Shown one piece after another: positions 11,701 through 24,798 of a stretch of DNA of 64,000 nt. The DNA is taken from assembly GCA_963580455.1 (NCBI GenBank), contig OY756962.1:16510001-16574000 (forward strand), written 5' to 3'. The DNA is from Euonymus europaeus (lineage: Eukaryota; Streptophyta; Magnoliopsida; Celastrales; Celastraceae). Numbering within the stretch: position 1 is the stretch's first letter; each line of letters begins with the position of its first letter. Below the pieces are notes generated by a model that saw only the letters and a list, made by a program, of their open reading frames with translations, was not told the DNA's origin and ran no database searches. The position numbers and the translations under genes are program-made.

Positions 11701-14700
11701 AACTTTTTATCACAAATGGACAAAACCGTTAAAAGCTCCTACATAGAGAGAGCTGAGCAACTTCGGACCAACAAAGTTTCTCAGGATACACTTTTTATTG
11801 TTCTTCTATGTCAAATTTTACGAGTATAAGCTTCCCAGATTATTTCGATGTTAAAACACCATCTTTCTTTGACAAATGGACAAAACCGTTAAAAGCCCCT
11901 CTATAGAGAGAGTTGAGCAACTTCGGACCATCAAAGTTGCTCGGTGTACACTTTTTATTGTTCTTCTATGTCAAATTTTACGAGTATAAGCTTCCTAGAT
12001 TATTTCGATGTTAAAACACCATCTTTCTATGACAAATGGACAAAACCGTTAAATGCTCCTCCATAGAGAGAGTTGAGAAAATTCGGACTATCAAAGTTCC
12101 TCGGTGTACACTTTTTATTGTTCTTGTATGTCAAATTTTACAAGTATAATCTTCCAAGATTATTTCGATTCCAAATCACCAACTTTCTATGAGAAATGGA
12201 AAAAACCATTAAAAGCTCCTCCATAGAGAGTGTGGAGCAACCTCGAACCATCAAAGTTGTTCGATGTACACTTTTTATTGTTCTTTTATGTTAAATTTTA
12301 TGAGTATAAGCTTCCTAGATTATTTTGATGCCAGAAAACGAACTTTTTACGACAAATGGACAAAACCGTTAAAAGCCCCTCCATAGAGAGAGTTGAGCAA
12401 CATCGGACCATCAAAGTTGCTCGGTGTACACTTTTTATAGTTATTCTATGTCAAATTTTATGAGTATAAGCTTCCAAGATTATTTCGAATCCAAATCACT
12501 AATTTTCTATGAGAAATGGACAAAACCGTTAAAAGTTCCTCCATAGAGAGAGTTGAGCAACTTCGAACCATCAAAGTTGCTCGATGTACACTTTTTATTT
12601 TTCTTCTATTTAAAATTTTATGATTATAAGCTTCCTAGATTATTTCGATGCCAAAAAATGAACTTTTTACAACAAATGGACAAAACGGTTAAAAGCTCCT
12701 CCATAGAGAGAGTTGAGAAACTTCGGACCATCAAAGTTGCTCGGTGTATAGTTTTTATTGTTCTTGCATGTAAAATTTTAATAGTATAAGCTTCCAAGAT
12801 TATTTCGATGCGAAAACAAGAACTTTTTATCACAAATGGACAAAACCGTTAAAAGGTTCTCCATAGAGAGAGTTGAGCAACTTCGGACCAACAAAGTTTC
12901 TCGGGATACACTTTTTATTGTTCTTCTATGTCAAATTTTACGAGTATAAGCTTCCTAGAATATTTCGATGTTAAAATACCATCTTTCTTTGACAAATGGA
13001 CAAAACCGTTAAAAGCTCATCCATAGAGAGAGTTGAGATACTTCGGACCATCAAAGTTGCTCGGTGTACACTTTTTATTGTTCTTCTTGTCAAATTTTAC
13101 GAGTATAATCTTCCTAGATTATTTCGATGTTAAAACAGCATCTTTCTTTGACAAATGGACAAAACCGTTAAAAGTCCCTCCATAGAGAGAGTTGAGCAAC
13201 TTCGGACCATCAAAGTTGCTGGGTGTACACTTTTTATTGTTCTTCTATGTCAAATTTTACGAGTATAAGCTTCCTAGATTATTTTGATGCTAAAACACCA
13301 TTTTTCTATGACAAATGGACAAAACCGTTAAAAGCTCCTCCATAGAGAGAGTTGAGCAACTTCGGACCATCAAAGTTGCTCAGTGTACACTTTTTATTGT
13401 TCTTCTATGTCAAATTTTACGAGTATAATCTTCCAAGATTATTTCGATTCCAAATCACCAACTTTCTATGAGAAATGGAGAAAATCGTTAAAAGCTCCTC
13501 CATAGAGAGAGTTGAGCAACTTCGAACCATCAAAGTTCTCGATGTACACTTTTTATTGTTCTTCTATTTTAAATTTTATGAGTATAAGCTTCCTGGATTA
13601 TTTCGATGCCAAAAAATGAACTTTTTACAACAAATGGACAAAACCGATAAAAGCAACTCCATAGAGAGAGTTGAGCAACTTCGAACCATCAAAGTTGCTC
13701 GATGTACACTTTTTATCGTTATTCTATGTCAAATTTTAATAGTATAAGCTTCCAAGATTATTTCGATGCCAAATCACCAACTTTCTATGAGAAATGGACA
13801 AATCCGTAAGAAGCTCCTCCATAGAGAGAGTTGAGCAAGTTCGAACCATCAAAGTTGCTCGATGTAAACTTTTTATTCTTCTTCTATGTTAAATTTATGA
13901 GTATAAGCTTCCTAGATTATTTCGATTCCAAAAAACAAACTTTTTACGACAAATGGAGAAAGCCGTTAAAAGCTCCACCATAGAGAGATTTGAGATACTT
14001 CGGACCATGAAAGTTGCTCGGTGTACACTTTTTATTGTTCTTCTATTACAAATTTTACGAGTAAAAGCTTCCTAGATTATTTCGATGCTAAAACACCATC
14101 TTTCTATGACAAATGGACAAAACCGTTAAAAGCCCCTCCATAGAAAGAGTTGAGCAACTTCGGACCATAAAAGTTGCTCGGTGTAGACTTTTTATTGTTA
14201 TTCTATGTCAAATTTTATGAGTATAAGCTTCCAAGATTATTTCAATGCTAAAACACCATCTTTCTATGACAAATGGACAAAACCGTTAAAAGCTCCTCCA
14301 TAGAGAGAGTTGAGCAACTTCGGACCATCAAAGTTGCTCGGTGTACACTTTTTATTGTTCTTCTATGTCAAAATTTTACGAGTATAATCTTCCAAGATTA
14401 TTTCGATTCCAAATCACTAACTTTCTATGAGAAATAGACAAAACCGTTAAAAGCTCCTCCATAGAGAGTGTGGAGCAACTTCGGACCATCAAAGTTGCTC
14501 GGTGTACACTTTTTTTTCTTCTTCTATGTTAAATTTTATGAGTATAAGCTTCCAAGATTATTTCGATGCCCAAACACCAATTTTTTATCACAAATAGACA
14601 AAACCGTTAAAAGCATTTCCATAGAGAGAGTTGAACAACTTCGGACCAACAAACTTTCTCGGGGTACACTTTTTATTGTTCTTCCATGTCAAATTTTACG

Positions 14701-17048
14701 AGTATAGGCTTCCAAGATTATTTCGATTCAAAATCAACAACTTTTTATCACAAATGGACAAAACCGTTAAAAGCTCCTCCATAGAGAGAGTTGAGCAACT
14801 TCGGACCAACAAAGTTTCTTGGGATGCACTTTTTATTGTTCTTCTATGTCAAATTTTACAAGTATAAGCTTCCTAGATTATTTCGATGTTAAAACACCAT
14901 CTTTCTTTGACAAACGGACAAAACCGTTAAAAGCCCCTCCATAGAGAGAGTTGAGCAACTTCGGACCATCAAAGTTGCTCGGTGTACACTTTTTATTGTT
15001 CGTCTATTTCCAATTTTACGAGTATAAGGTTCCTAGGTTATTTCGATGCTAAAACACCATTTTTCTATGACAAATGGACAAAACCGTTAAAAGCTCCTCC
15101 ATAGAGAGAGTTGAGCAACTTTGAACCATCAAAGTTGCTCGGTGTACAATTTTTATTGTTCTTCTATGTCAAATTTTACGAGTATAAGCTTCCTAGATTA
15201 TTTCGATGCTAAAACACCATATTTCTATGACAAATGGACAAAACCGTTAAAAGCTCCTCCATAGAGAGAGTTGAGCAACTTCGGACCATAAAAGTTGCTC
15301 GGTGTAGACTTTTATTGTTTTTTTATGTCAAATTTTATGAGTATAAGCTTCCAAGATTATTTCGATTCCAAATCACCAACTTTCTATGAGAAATAGACAA
15401 AACCGTTAAAAGCTCCTCCACAGAGAGAGTTGAGCAACTTCGAACCATTAAAGTTGCTCGATGTAAACATTTTATTGTTCTTCTATGTTAAATTTTATGA
15501 GTATAAGCTTTCTAGATTATTTCGATTCTAAAAAACGAACTTTTTATGACAAATGGACAAAACCGTTAAAAGCTGCTCCATAGAGAGAGTTGAGATACTT
15601 CGGACCATCAAAGTTGCTCGGTGCACACTTTTTATTGTTCTTCTATGTCAAATTTTACGAGTATAAGCTTCCAAGATTATTTCGATGCCAAAACACCAAC
15701 TTTTTTTCACAAATGGACAAAACCGTTAAAAGCATTTCCATTGAGAGAGTTGAGCAACTTCGGACGAACAAAGTTTCTCGGGGTACACTTTTTATTGTTC
15801 TTCCATGTCAAATTTTACGAGTATAAGCTTTCAAGATTATTTCGATGCCAAAACAACAACTTTTTATCACAAATGGACAAAACCGTTAAAAGCTCCTCGA
15901 TAGAGAGAGTTGAGCAACTTCGGACCATAAAAGTTGCTCGGTGTAGACTTTTTATTGTTATTCTATGTCAAATTTTATGAGTATAAGCTTCCAAGATTAT
16001 TTCGATTCCAAATCACCAACTTTCTATGAGAAATGGACAAAACCGTTAAAAGCTCCTCCACAGAGAGAGTTGAGGAACTTCGAACCATTAAAGTTGCTCG
16101 ATGTAAACATTTTATTGTTCTTCTATGTTAAATTTTATGAGTATAAGCTTCCTAGATTATTTCGATTCTAAAAAACGAACTTTTTATGACAAATGGACAA
16201 AACCGTTAAAAGCTGCTCCATAGAGAGAGTTGAGATACTTCGGACCATCAAAGTTGCTCGGTGCACACTTTTTATTGTTCTTCTATGTCAAATTTTACGA
16301 GTATAAGCTTCCAAGATTATTTCGATTCCCAAACACCAACTTTTTATCACAAATAGACAAAACCGTTAAAAGCATTTCCATAGAGAGAGTTGAACAACTT
16401 CGGACCAACAAACTTTCTCGGGGTACACTTTTTATTGTTCTTCCATGTCAAATTTTACGAGTATAAGCTTTCAAGATTATTTAGATGCCAAAACAACAAC
16501 TTTTTATTACAAATGGACAAAACCGTTAAAAGCTCCTCCATAGAGAGAGTTGAGCAACTTCGGACCAACAAAGTTTCTTGGGATGCACTTTTTATTGTTC
16601 TTCTATGACAAATTTTACAAGTATAAGCTTCCTAAATTATTTCGATGTTAAAACACCATCTTTCTTTGACAAACGGACAAAACCGTTAAAAGCCCCTCCA
16701 TAGAGAGAGTTGAGCAACTTCGGACCATCAAAGTTGCTCGGTGTACACTTTTTATTGTTCGTCTATTTCCAATTTTACGAGTATAAGGTTCCTAGGTTAT
16801 TTCGATGCTAAAACACCATTTTTCTATGACAAATGGACAAAACCGTTAAAAGCTCCTCCATAGAGAGAGTTGAGCAACTTGGAACCATCAAAGTTGCTCG
16901 GTGTACAATTTTTATTGTTCTTCTATGTCAAATTTTACGAGTATAAGCTTCCTAGATTATTTCGATGCTAAAACACCATATTTCTATGACAAATGGACAA
17001 AACCGTTAAAAGCTCCTCCATAGAGAGAGTTGAGCAACTTCGGACCAT
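8751..17048. repeat. 52-monomer block, second copy (8,316-bp unit)
   Basis: This is the direct tandem repeat of 435-8,732. Similarity ends at 17,049, where this copy has GACCATAA and the first copy has GACCATCA. Beyond that the second copy runs into sequence resembling 7,606 onward, whereas the first copy runs into the start of the second. That is what an unequal crossover between two out-of-register arrays would leave. The near identity points to a recent event, or to an assembly that has duplicated a single locus. The two cannot be separated from the sequence alone. Confidence 0.95.
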
Positions 17049-18915
17049 AAAAGTTGCTCGGTGTAGACTTTTTATTGTTATTCTATGTCAAATTTTATGA
17101 GTATAAGCTTCCAAGATTATTTCGATTCCAAATCACCAACTTTCTATGAGAAATGGACAAAACCGTTAAAAGCTCCTCCAGAGAGAGAGTTGAGCAACTT
17201 CGAACCATTAAAGTTGCTCGATGTAAACTTTTTATTGTTCTTCTACGTTAAATTTTATGAGTATAAGCTTCCTAGATTATTTCGATGCCAAAAAATGAAC
17301 TTTTTACGACAAATGGACAAAACCGTTAAAAGCTCCTCCATAGAGAGAGTTGAGATACTTCGGACCATCAAAGTTGCTCGGTGTACACTTTTTATTGTTC
17401 TTCTATGTCAAATTTTACGAGTATAAGCTTCCAAGATTATTTCGATGCCAAAACACCAACTTTTTTTCACAAATGGACAAAACCGTTAAAAGCGTTTCCA
17501 TAGAGAGAGTTGAGCAACTTCGGACGAACAAAGTTTCTCGGGGTACACTTTTTATTGTTCTTCCATGTCAAATTTTACGAGTATAAGCTTTCAAGATTAT
17601 TTCGATGCCAAAACAACAACTTTTTATCACAAATGGACAAAACCGTTAAAAGCTCCTCGATAGAGAGAGTTGAGCAACTTTGGACCAACAAAGTTGCTCT
17701 GTGTACACTTTTTATTGTTCTTCTATGTCAAATTTTACGATTATAAGCTTCCTAGGTTATTACGATGCTAAAACACCATCTTTCTTTGACAAATGGAAAA
17801 AACCGTTAAAAGCCCCTCCATAGAGAGAGTTAAGCAACTTCGGACCATCAAAGTTGCTCGGTGTACACTTTTTATTGTTCTTCTATTTCCAATTTTACGA
17901 GTATAAGCTTCCTACGTTTTTTCGATGCTAAAACACCATCTTTCTATGACAAATGAACAAAACCGTTAAAAGCTCCTCCATAGAGAGAGTTGAGCTACTT
18001 CGGACCATCAAAGTTGCTCGGTGTACAATTTTTATTGTTCTTCTATGTCAATTTTTACGAGTATAATCTTCCAAGATTATTTCGATTCCAAATCACCAAC
18101 TTTCTTTGACAAATGGAAAAAACCGTTAAAAGCCCCTCCATAGAGAGAGTTAAGCAACTTCGGACCATCAAAGTTGCTCGGTGTACACTTTTTATTGTTC
18201 TTCTATTTCCAATTTTACGAGTATAAGCTTCCTACGTTTTTTCGATGCTAAAACACCATCTTTCTATGACAAATGGACAAAACCGTTAAAAGCTCCTCCA
18301 TAGAGAGAGTTGAGCTACTTCGGACCATCAAAGTTGCTCGGTGTACAATTTTTATTGTTATCCTATGTCAATTTTTTTGAGTATAAGCTTCCAAGATTAT
18401 TTCGATTCCAAATCACCAACTTTCTATGAGAAATGGACAAAACCGTTAAAAGCTCCTCCATAGAGAGAGTTGAGCAACTTCGAACCATTAAAGTCGCTCG
18501 ATGTAAACTTTTTATTGTTCTTCTATGTTAAATTTTATGAGTATAAGCTTCCAAGATTATTTTGATGCCAAAACACCAACTTTTTATCACAAATAGATAA
18601 TACCGTTAAAAGCATTTCCATAGAGAGAGTTGAGCAACTTCGGACCAACAAAGTTTCACGGGGTACACTTTTTATTGTTCTTCCATGTCAAATTTTACGA
18701 GTATAAGCTTTCAAGATTATTTCGATGCAAAAACAACAACTTTTTATCACAAATGGACAAAACCGTTAAAAGCTCCTCCATAGAGAGAGTTGAGCAACTT
18801 CGGACCAACAAAGTTTCTTGGGATGCACCTTTTATTGTTCTTCTATGTCAAATTTTACGAGTATAAGCTTCCTAGATTATTTCGATGTTAAAACACCATC
18901 TTTCTTTGACAAATG
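16676..18915. repeat. 14-monomer higher-order unit, copy 1 (2,240 bp)
   Basis: This stretch is repeated at an offset of exactly 2,240, which is 14 x 160. I noticed two differences between the copies: AATGAACAA at about 17,954 against AATGGACAA, and GTTTCTCGG at about 17,534 against GTTTGTCGG. The first 370 bases are shared with the end of the 52-monomer block, so this amplification overlaps the older duplication and probably came after it. The unit includes a 320-bp dimer repeat (17,781-18,360) and a copy of the ordered cassette described at 35,742. Confidence 0.93.
17781..18380. repeat. 320-bp dimer repeat inside the 14-monomer unit
   Basis: Bases 17,781-18,040 recur at 18,101-18,360. Both dimers hold CAAATGGAAAAAACCG (instead of GGACAAAACC), GAGTTAAGCAAC and CTTCCTACGTTTTTTCG, so two consecutive monomers were duplicated as a pair. 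The same pair occurs in copy 2 at about 20,021-20,620. Confidence 0.8.
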
Positions 18916-21194
18916 GACAAAACCGTTAAAAGCCCCTCCATAGAGAGAGTTGAGCAACTTCGGACCATCAAAGTTGCTCGGTGTACACTTTTTATTGTTC
19001 GTCTATTTCCAATTTTACGAGTATAAGGTTCCTAGGTTATTTCGATGCTAAAACACCATTTTTCTATGACAAATGGACAAAACCGTTAAAAGCTCCTCCA
19101 TAGAGAGAGTTGAGCAACTTGGAACCATCAAAGTTGCTCGGTGTACAATTTTTATTGTTCTTCTATGTCAAATTTTACGAGTATAAGCTTCCTAGATTAT
19201 TTCGATGCTAAAACACCATATTTCTATGACAAATGGACAAAACCGTTAAAAGCTCCTCCATAGAGAGAGTTGAGCAACTTCGGACCATAAAAGTTGCTCG
19301 GTGTAGACTTTTTATTGTTATTCTATGTCAAATTTTATGAGTATAAGCTTCCAAGATTATTTCGATTCCAAATCACCAACTTTCTATGAGAAATGGACAA
19401 AACCGTTAAAAGCTCCTCCAGAGAGAGAGTTGAGCAACTTCGAACCATTAAAGTTGCTCGATGTAAACTTTTTATTGTTCTTCTACGTTAAATTTTATGA
19501 GTATAAGCTTCCTAGATTATTTCGATGCCAAAAAATGAACTTTTTACGACAAATGGACAAAACCGTTAAAAGCTCCTCCATAGAGAGAGTTGAGATACTT
19601 CGGACCATCAAAGTTGCTCGGTGTACACTTTTTATTGTTCTTCTATGTCAAATTTTACGAGTATAAGCTTCCAAGATTATTTCGATGCCAAAACACCAAC
19701 TTTTTTTCACAAATGGACAAAACCGTTAAAAGCGTTTCCATAGAGAGAGTTGAGCAACTTCGGACGAACAAAGTTTGTCGGGGTACACTTTTTATTGTTC
19801 TTCCATGTCAAATTTTACGAGTATAAGCTTTCAAGATTATTTCGATGCCAAAACAACAACTTTTTATCACAAATGGACAAAACCGTTAAAAGCTCCTCGA
19901 TAGAGAGAGTTGAGCAACTTTGGACCAACAAAGTTGCTCTGTGTACACTTTTTATTGTTCTTCTATGTCAAATTTTACGATTATAAGCTTCCTAGGTTAT
20001 TACGATGCTAAAACACCATCTTTCTTTGACAAATGGAAAAAACCGTTAAAAGCCCCTCCATAGAGAGAGTTAAGCAACTTCGGACCATCAAAGTTGCTCG
20101 GTGTACACTTTTTATTGTTCTTCTATTTCCAATTTTACGAGTATAAGCTTCCTACGTTTTTTCGATGCTAAAACACCATCTTTCTATGACAAATGGACAA
20201 AACCGTTAAAAGCTCCTCCATAGAGAGAGTTGAGCTACTTCGGACCATCAAAGTTGCTCGGTGTACAATTTTTATTGTTCTTCTATGTCAATTTTTACGA
20301 GTATAATCTTCCAAGATTATTTCGATTCCAAATCACCAACTTTCTTTGACAAATGGAAAAAACCGTTAAAAGCCCCTCCATAGAGAGAGTTAAGCAACTT
20401 CGGACCATCAAAGTTGCTCGGTGTACACTTTTTATTGTTCTTCTATTTCCAATTTTACGAGTATAAGCTTCCTACGTTTTTTCGATGCTAAAACACCATC
20501 TTTCTATGACAAATGGACAAAACCGTTAAAAGCTCCTCCATAGAGAGAGTTGAGCTACTTCGGACCATCAAAGTTGCTCGGTGTACAATTTTTATTGTTA
20601 TCCTATGTCAATTTTTTTGAGTATAAGCTTCCAAGATTATTTCGATTCCAAATCACCAACTTTCTATGAGAAATGGACAAAACCGTTAAAAGCTCCTCCA
20701 TAGAGAGAGTTGAGCAACTTCGAACCATTAAAGTCGCTCGATGTAAACTTTTTATTGTTCTTCTATGTTAAATTTTATGAGTATAAGCTTCCAAGATTAT
20801 TTTGATGCCAAAACACCAACTTTTTATCACAAATAGATAATACCGTTAAAAGCATTTCCATAGAGAGAGTTGAGCAACTTCGGACCAACAAAGTTTCACG
20901 GGGTACACTTTTTATTGTTCTTCCATGTCAAATTTTACGAGTATAAGCTTTCAAGATTATTTCGATGCAAAAACAACAACTTTTTATCACAAATGGACAA
21001 AACCGTTAAAAGCTCCTCCATAGAGAGAGTTGAGCAACTTCGGACCAACAAAGTTTCTTGGGATGCACCTTTTATTGTTCTTCTATGTCAAATTTTACGA
21101 GTATAAGCTTCCTAGATTATTTCGATGTTAAAACACCATCTTTCTTTGACAAATGGACAAAACCGTTAAAAGCCCCTCCATAGAGAGAGTTGAG
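18916..21194. repeat. 14-monomer higher-order unit, copy 2 (2,240 bp)
   Basis: This is in direct tandem with copy 1. The repeat continues slightly past one unit length and ends at a one-base deletion near 21,194, where GAGCAACTTC becomes GAGAACTTC. That deletion is also present at about 24,229 in the third, partial copy, so copy 3 came from copy 2 or its neighbour. Confidence 0.93.
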
Positions 21195-22260
21195 AACTTC
21201 GGACCATCAAAGTTGCTCGGTGTACACTTTTTATTGTTCTTCTATTTCCAATTTTACGAGTATAAGCTTCCTACGTTTTTTCGATGCTAAAACACCATCT
21301 TTCTATGACAAATGGACAAAACCGTTAAAAGCTCCTCCATAGAGAGAGTTGAGCTACTTCGGACCATCAAAGTTGCTCGGTGTACAATTTTTATTGTTCT
21401 TCTATGTCAAATTTTACGAGTATAATCTTCCAAGATTATTTCGATTCCAAATCACCAACTTTCTATCAGAAATGGACAAAACCGTTAAAAGCTCCTCCAT
21501 AGAAAGTGTGGAGCAACTTCGGACCATCAAAGTTACTCGGTGTACACTTTTTATTGTTCTTCTATGTCAAATTTTAGGAGTATAAGCTTCCAAGATTATT
21601 TCGATTCCAAATCACCAATTTCTATGAGAAATGGACAAAACCATTAAATGCTCCTCCATAGAGAATGTGGAGCAACTTCGAACCATCAAAGTTGTTCGAT
21701 GTACACTTTTTATTGTTCTTCTATGTTAAATTTTATGAGTATAAGCTTCCTAGATTATTTCGATGACAAAAACGAACTTTTAACGATAAATGGACAAAAC
21801 CGTTAAAAGCCCCTCCATAGAGAGAGTTGAGCAACTTCGGACCATCAAAGTTGCTCGGTGTACACTTTTTATTGTTATTCTATGTCAAATTTTATGAGTA
21901 TAAGCTTCCAAGATTATTTCGATTCCAAATCACCAACTTTCTATGAGAAATGGACAAAACCGTTAAAAGCTCCTCCATGGAGAGTGTTGAGCAACTTCGA
22001 ACCATCAAAGTTTCTTGATGTACACTTTTTATTGTTCTTCTATGTTAAATTTTATGAGTATAAGCTTCCTAGATTATTTCGATGCCAAAAAATGAACTTT
22101 TTACAACAAATGGACAAAACCGTTACAAGCTCTCCATAGAGAGAGTTGACCAAGTTCGGACCATCAAAGTTGTTCGGTGTACACTTTTTATTGTTCTTCA
22201 ATGTCAAATTTTAATAATATAAGCTTCCAAGATTATTTCGATGCCAAAACAACAACTTTT
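21195..22260. repeat. Linking segment of mixed monomers between 14-monomer copies
   Basis: There is no gene here. The first part (to about 21,763) is repeated at 24,230-24,798 and includes monomers with CTATCAGAAATGG and GAAAGTGTGGAGC. The remainder, to about 22,260, is a mixture of common monomer types with small deletions (GCTCTCCATAG near 22,130). It is entirely satellite. Confidence 0.85.
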
Positions 22261-24798
22261 TATGACAAATGGACAAAACCGTTAAAAGCTCCTCCATAGA
22301 GAGAGTTGAGCAACTTCGGACCATAAAAGTTGCTCGGTGTAGACTTTTTATTGTTATTCTATGTCAAATTTTATGAGTATAAGCTTCCAAGATTATTTCG
22401 ATTCCAAATCACCAACTTTCTATGAGAAATGGACAAAACCGTTAAAAGCTCCTCTAGAGAGAGAGTTGAGCAACTTCGAACCATTAAAGTTGCTCGATGT
22501 AAACTTTTTATTGTTCTTCTACGTTAAATTTTATGAGTATAAGCTTCCAAGATTATTTCGATGCCAAAACAACAACTTTTTATCACAAATGGACAAAACC
22601 GTTAAAAGCTCCTCCACAGAGAGAGTTGAGATACTTCGGACCATCAAAGTTGCTCGGTGTACACTTTTTATTGTTCTTCTATGTCAAATTTTACGAGTAT
22701 AAGCTTCCAAGATTATTTCGATGCCAAAACACCAACTTTTTTTCACAAATGGACAAAACCGTTAAAAGCGTTTCCATAGAGAGAGTTGAGCAACTTCGGA
22801 CGAACAAAGTTTCTCGGGGTACACTTTTTATTGTTCTTCCATGTCAAATTTTACGAGTATAAGCTTTCAAGATTATTTCGATGCCAAAACAACAACTTTT
22901 TATCACAAATGGACAAAACCGTTAAAAGCTCCTCGATAGAGAGAGTTGAGCAACTTTGGACCAACAAAGTTGCTCTGTGTACACTTTTTATTGTTCTTCT
23001 ATGTCAAATTTTACGATTATAAGCTTCCTAGGTTATTACGATGCTAAAACACCATCTTTCTTTGACAAATGGAAAAAACCGTTAAAAGCCCCTCCATAGA
23101 GAGAGTTAAGCAACTTCGGACCATCAAATTGCTCGGTGTACACTTTTTATTGTTCTTCTATTTCCAATTTTACGAGTATAAGCTTCCTACGTTTTTTCGA
23201 TGCTAAAACGCCATCTTTCTATGACAAATGGACAAAACCGTTAAAAGCTCCTCGATAGAGAGAGTTGAGCAACTTTGGACCAACAAAGTTGCTCTGTGTA
23301 CACTTTTTATTGTTCTTCTATGTCAAATATTACGATTATAAGCTTCCTAGGTTATTACGATGCTAAAACACCATCTTTCTTTGACAAATGGAAAAAACCG
23401 TTAAAAGCCCCTCCATAGAGAGAGTTAAGCAACTTCGGACCATCAAAGTTGCTCGGTGTACACTTTTTATTGTTCTTCTATTTCCAATTTTACGAGTATA
23501 AGCTTCCTACGTTTTTTCGATGCTAAAACACCATCTTTCTATGACAAATGGACAAAACCGTTAAAAGCTCCTCCATAGAGAGAGTTGAGCTACTTCGGAC
23601 CATCAAAGTTGCTCGGTGTACAATTTTTATTGTTATCCTATGTCAATTTTTTTGAGTATAAGCTTCCAAGATTATTTCGATTCCAAATCACCAACTTTCT
23701 ATGAGAAATGGACAAAACCGTTAAAAGCTCCTCCATAGAGAGAGTTGAGCAACTTCGAACCATTAAAGTCGCTCGATGTAAACTTTTTATTGTTCTTCTA
23801 TGTTAAATTTTATGAGTATAAGCTTCCAAGATTATTTTGATGCCAAAACACCAACTTTTTATCACAAATAGATAATACCGTTAAAAGCATTTCCATAGAG
23901 AGAGTTGAGCAACTTCGGACCAACAAAGTTTCACGGGGTACACTTTTTATTGTTCTTCCATGTCAAATTTTACGAGTATAAGCTTTCAAGATTATTTCGA
24001 TGCAAAAACAACAACTTTTTATCACAAATGGACAAAACCGTTAAAAGCTCCTCCATAGAGAGAGTTGAGAAACTTCGGACCAACAAAGTTTCTTGGGATG
24101 CGCCTTTTATTGTTCTTCTATGTCAAATTTTACGAGTATAAGCTTCCTAGATTATTTCGATGTTAAAACACCATCTTTCTTTGACAAATGGACAAAACCG
24201 TTAAAAGCCCCTCCATAGAGAGAGTTGAGAACTTCGGACCATCAAAGTTGCTCGGTGTACACTTTTTATTGTTCTTCTATTTCCAATTTTACGAGTATAA
24301 GCTTCCTACGTTTTTTCGATGCTAAAACACCATCTTTCTATGACAAATGGACAAAACCGTTAAAAGCTCCTCCATAGAGAGAGTTGAGCTACTTCGGACC
24401 ATCAAAGTTGCTCGGTGTACAATTTTTATTGTTCTTCTATGTCAAATTTTACGAGTATAATCTTCCAAGATTATTTCGATTCCAAATCACCAACTTTCTA
24501 TCAGAAATGGACAAAACCGTTAAAAGCTCCTCCATAGAAAGTGTGGAGCAACTTCGGACCATCAAAGTTACTCGGTGTACACTTTTTATTGTTCTTCTAT
24601 GTCAAATTTTAGGAGTATAAGCTTCCAAGATTATTTCGATTCCAAATCACCAATTTCTATGAGAAATGGACAAAACCGTTAAATGCTCCTCCATAGAGAA
24701 TGTGGAGCAACTTCGAACCATCAAAGTTGTTCGATGTACACTTTTTATTGTTCTTCTATGTTAAATTTTATGAGTATAAGCTTCCTAGATTATTTCGA
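22261..24798. repeat. Third, rearranged copy of the 14-monomer region (offset 3,035-3,036)
   Basis: This matches 19,225-21,763. The offset changes from 3,036 to 3,035 near 23,129, where ATCAAATTGCTC has lost one base. Two patches differ from the template. Near 22,555 the variable domain is AACAACAACTTTTTATCAC instead of AAAAATGAAC. Near 23,250-23,330 an earlier monomer (CTCGATAGAG, GCTCTGTGTAC) replaces the expected one at the same length. Replacement without a length change suggests gene conversion between monomers. Confidence 0.85.
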
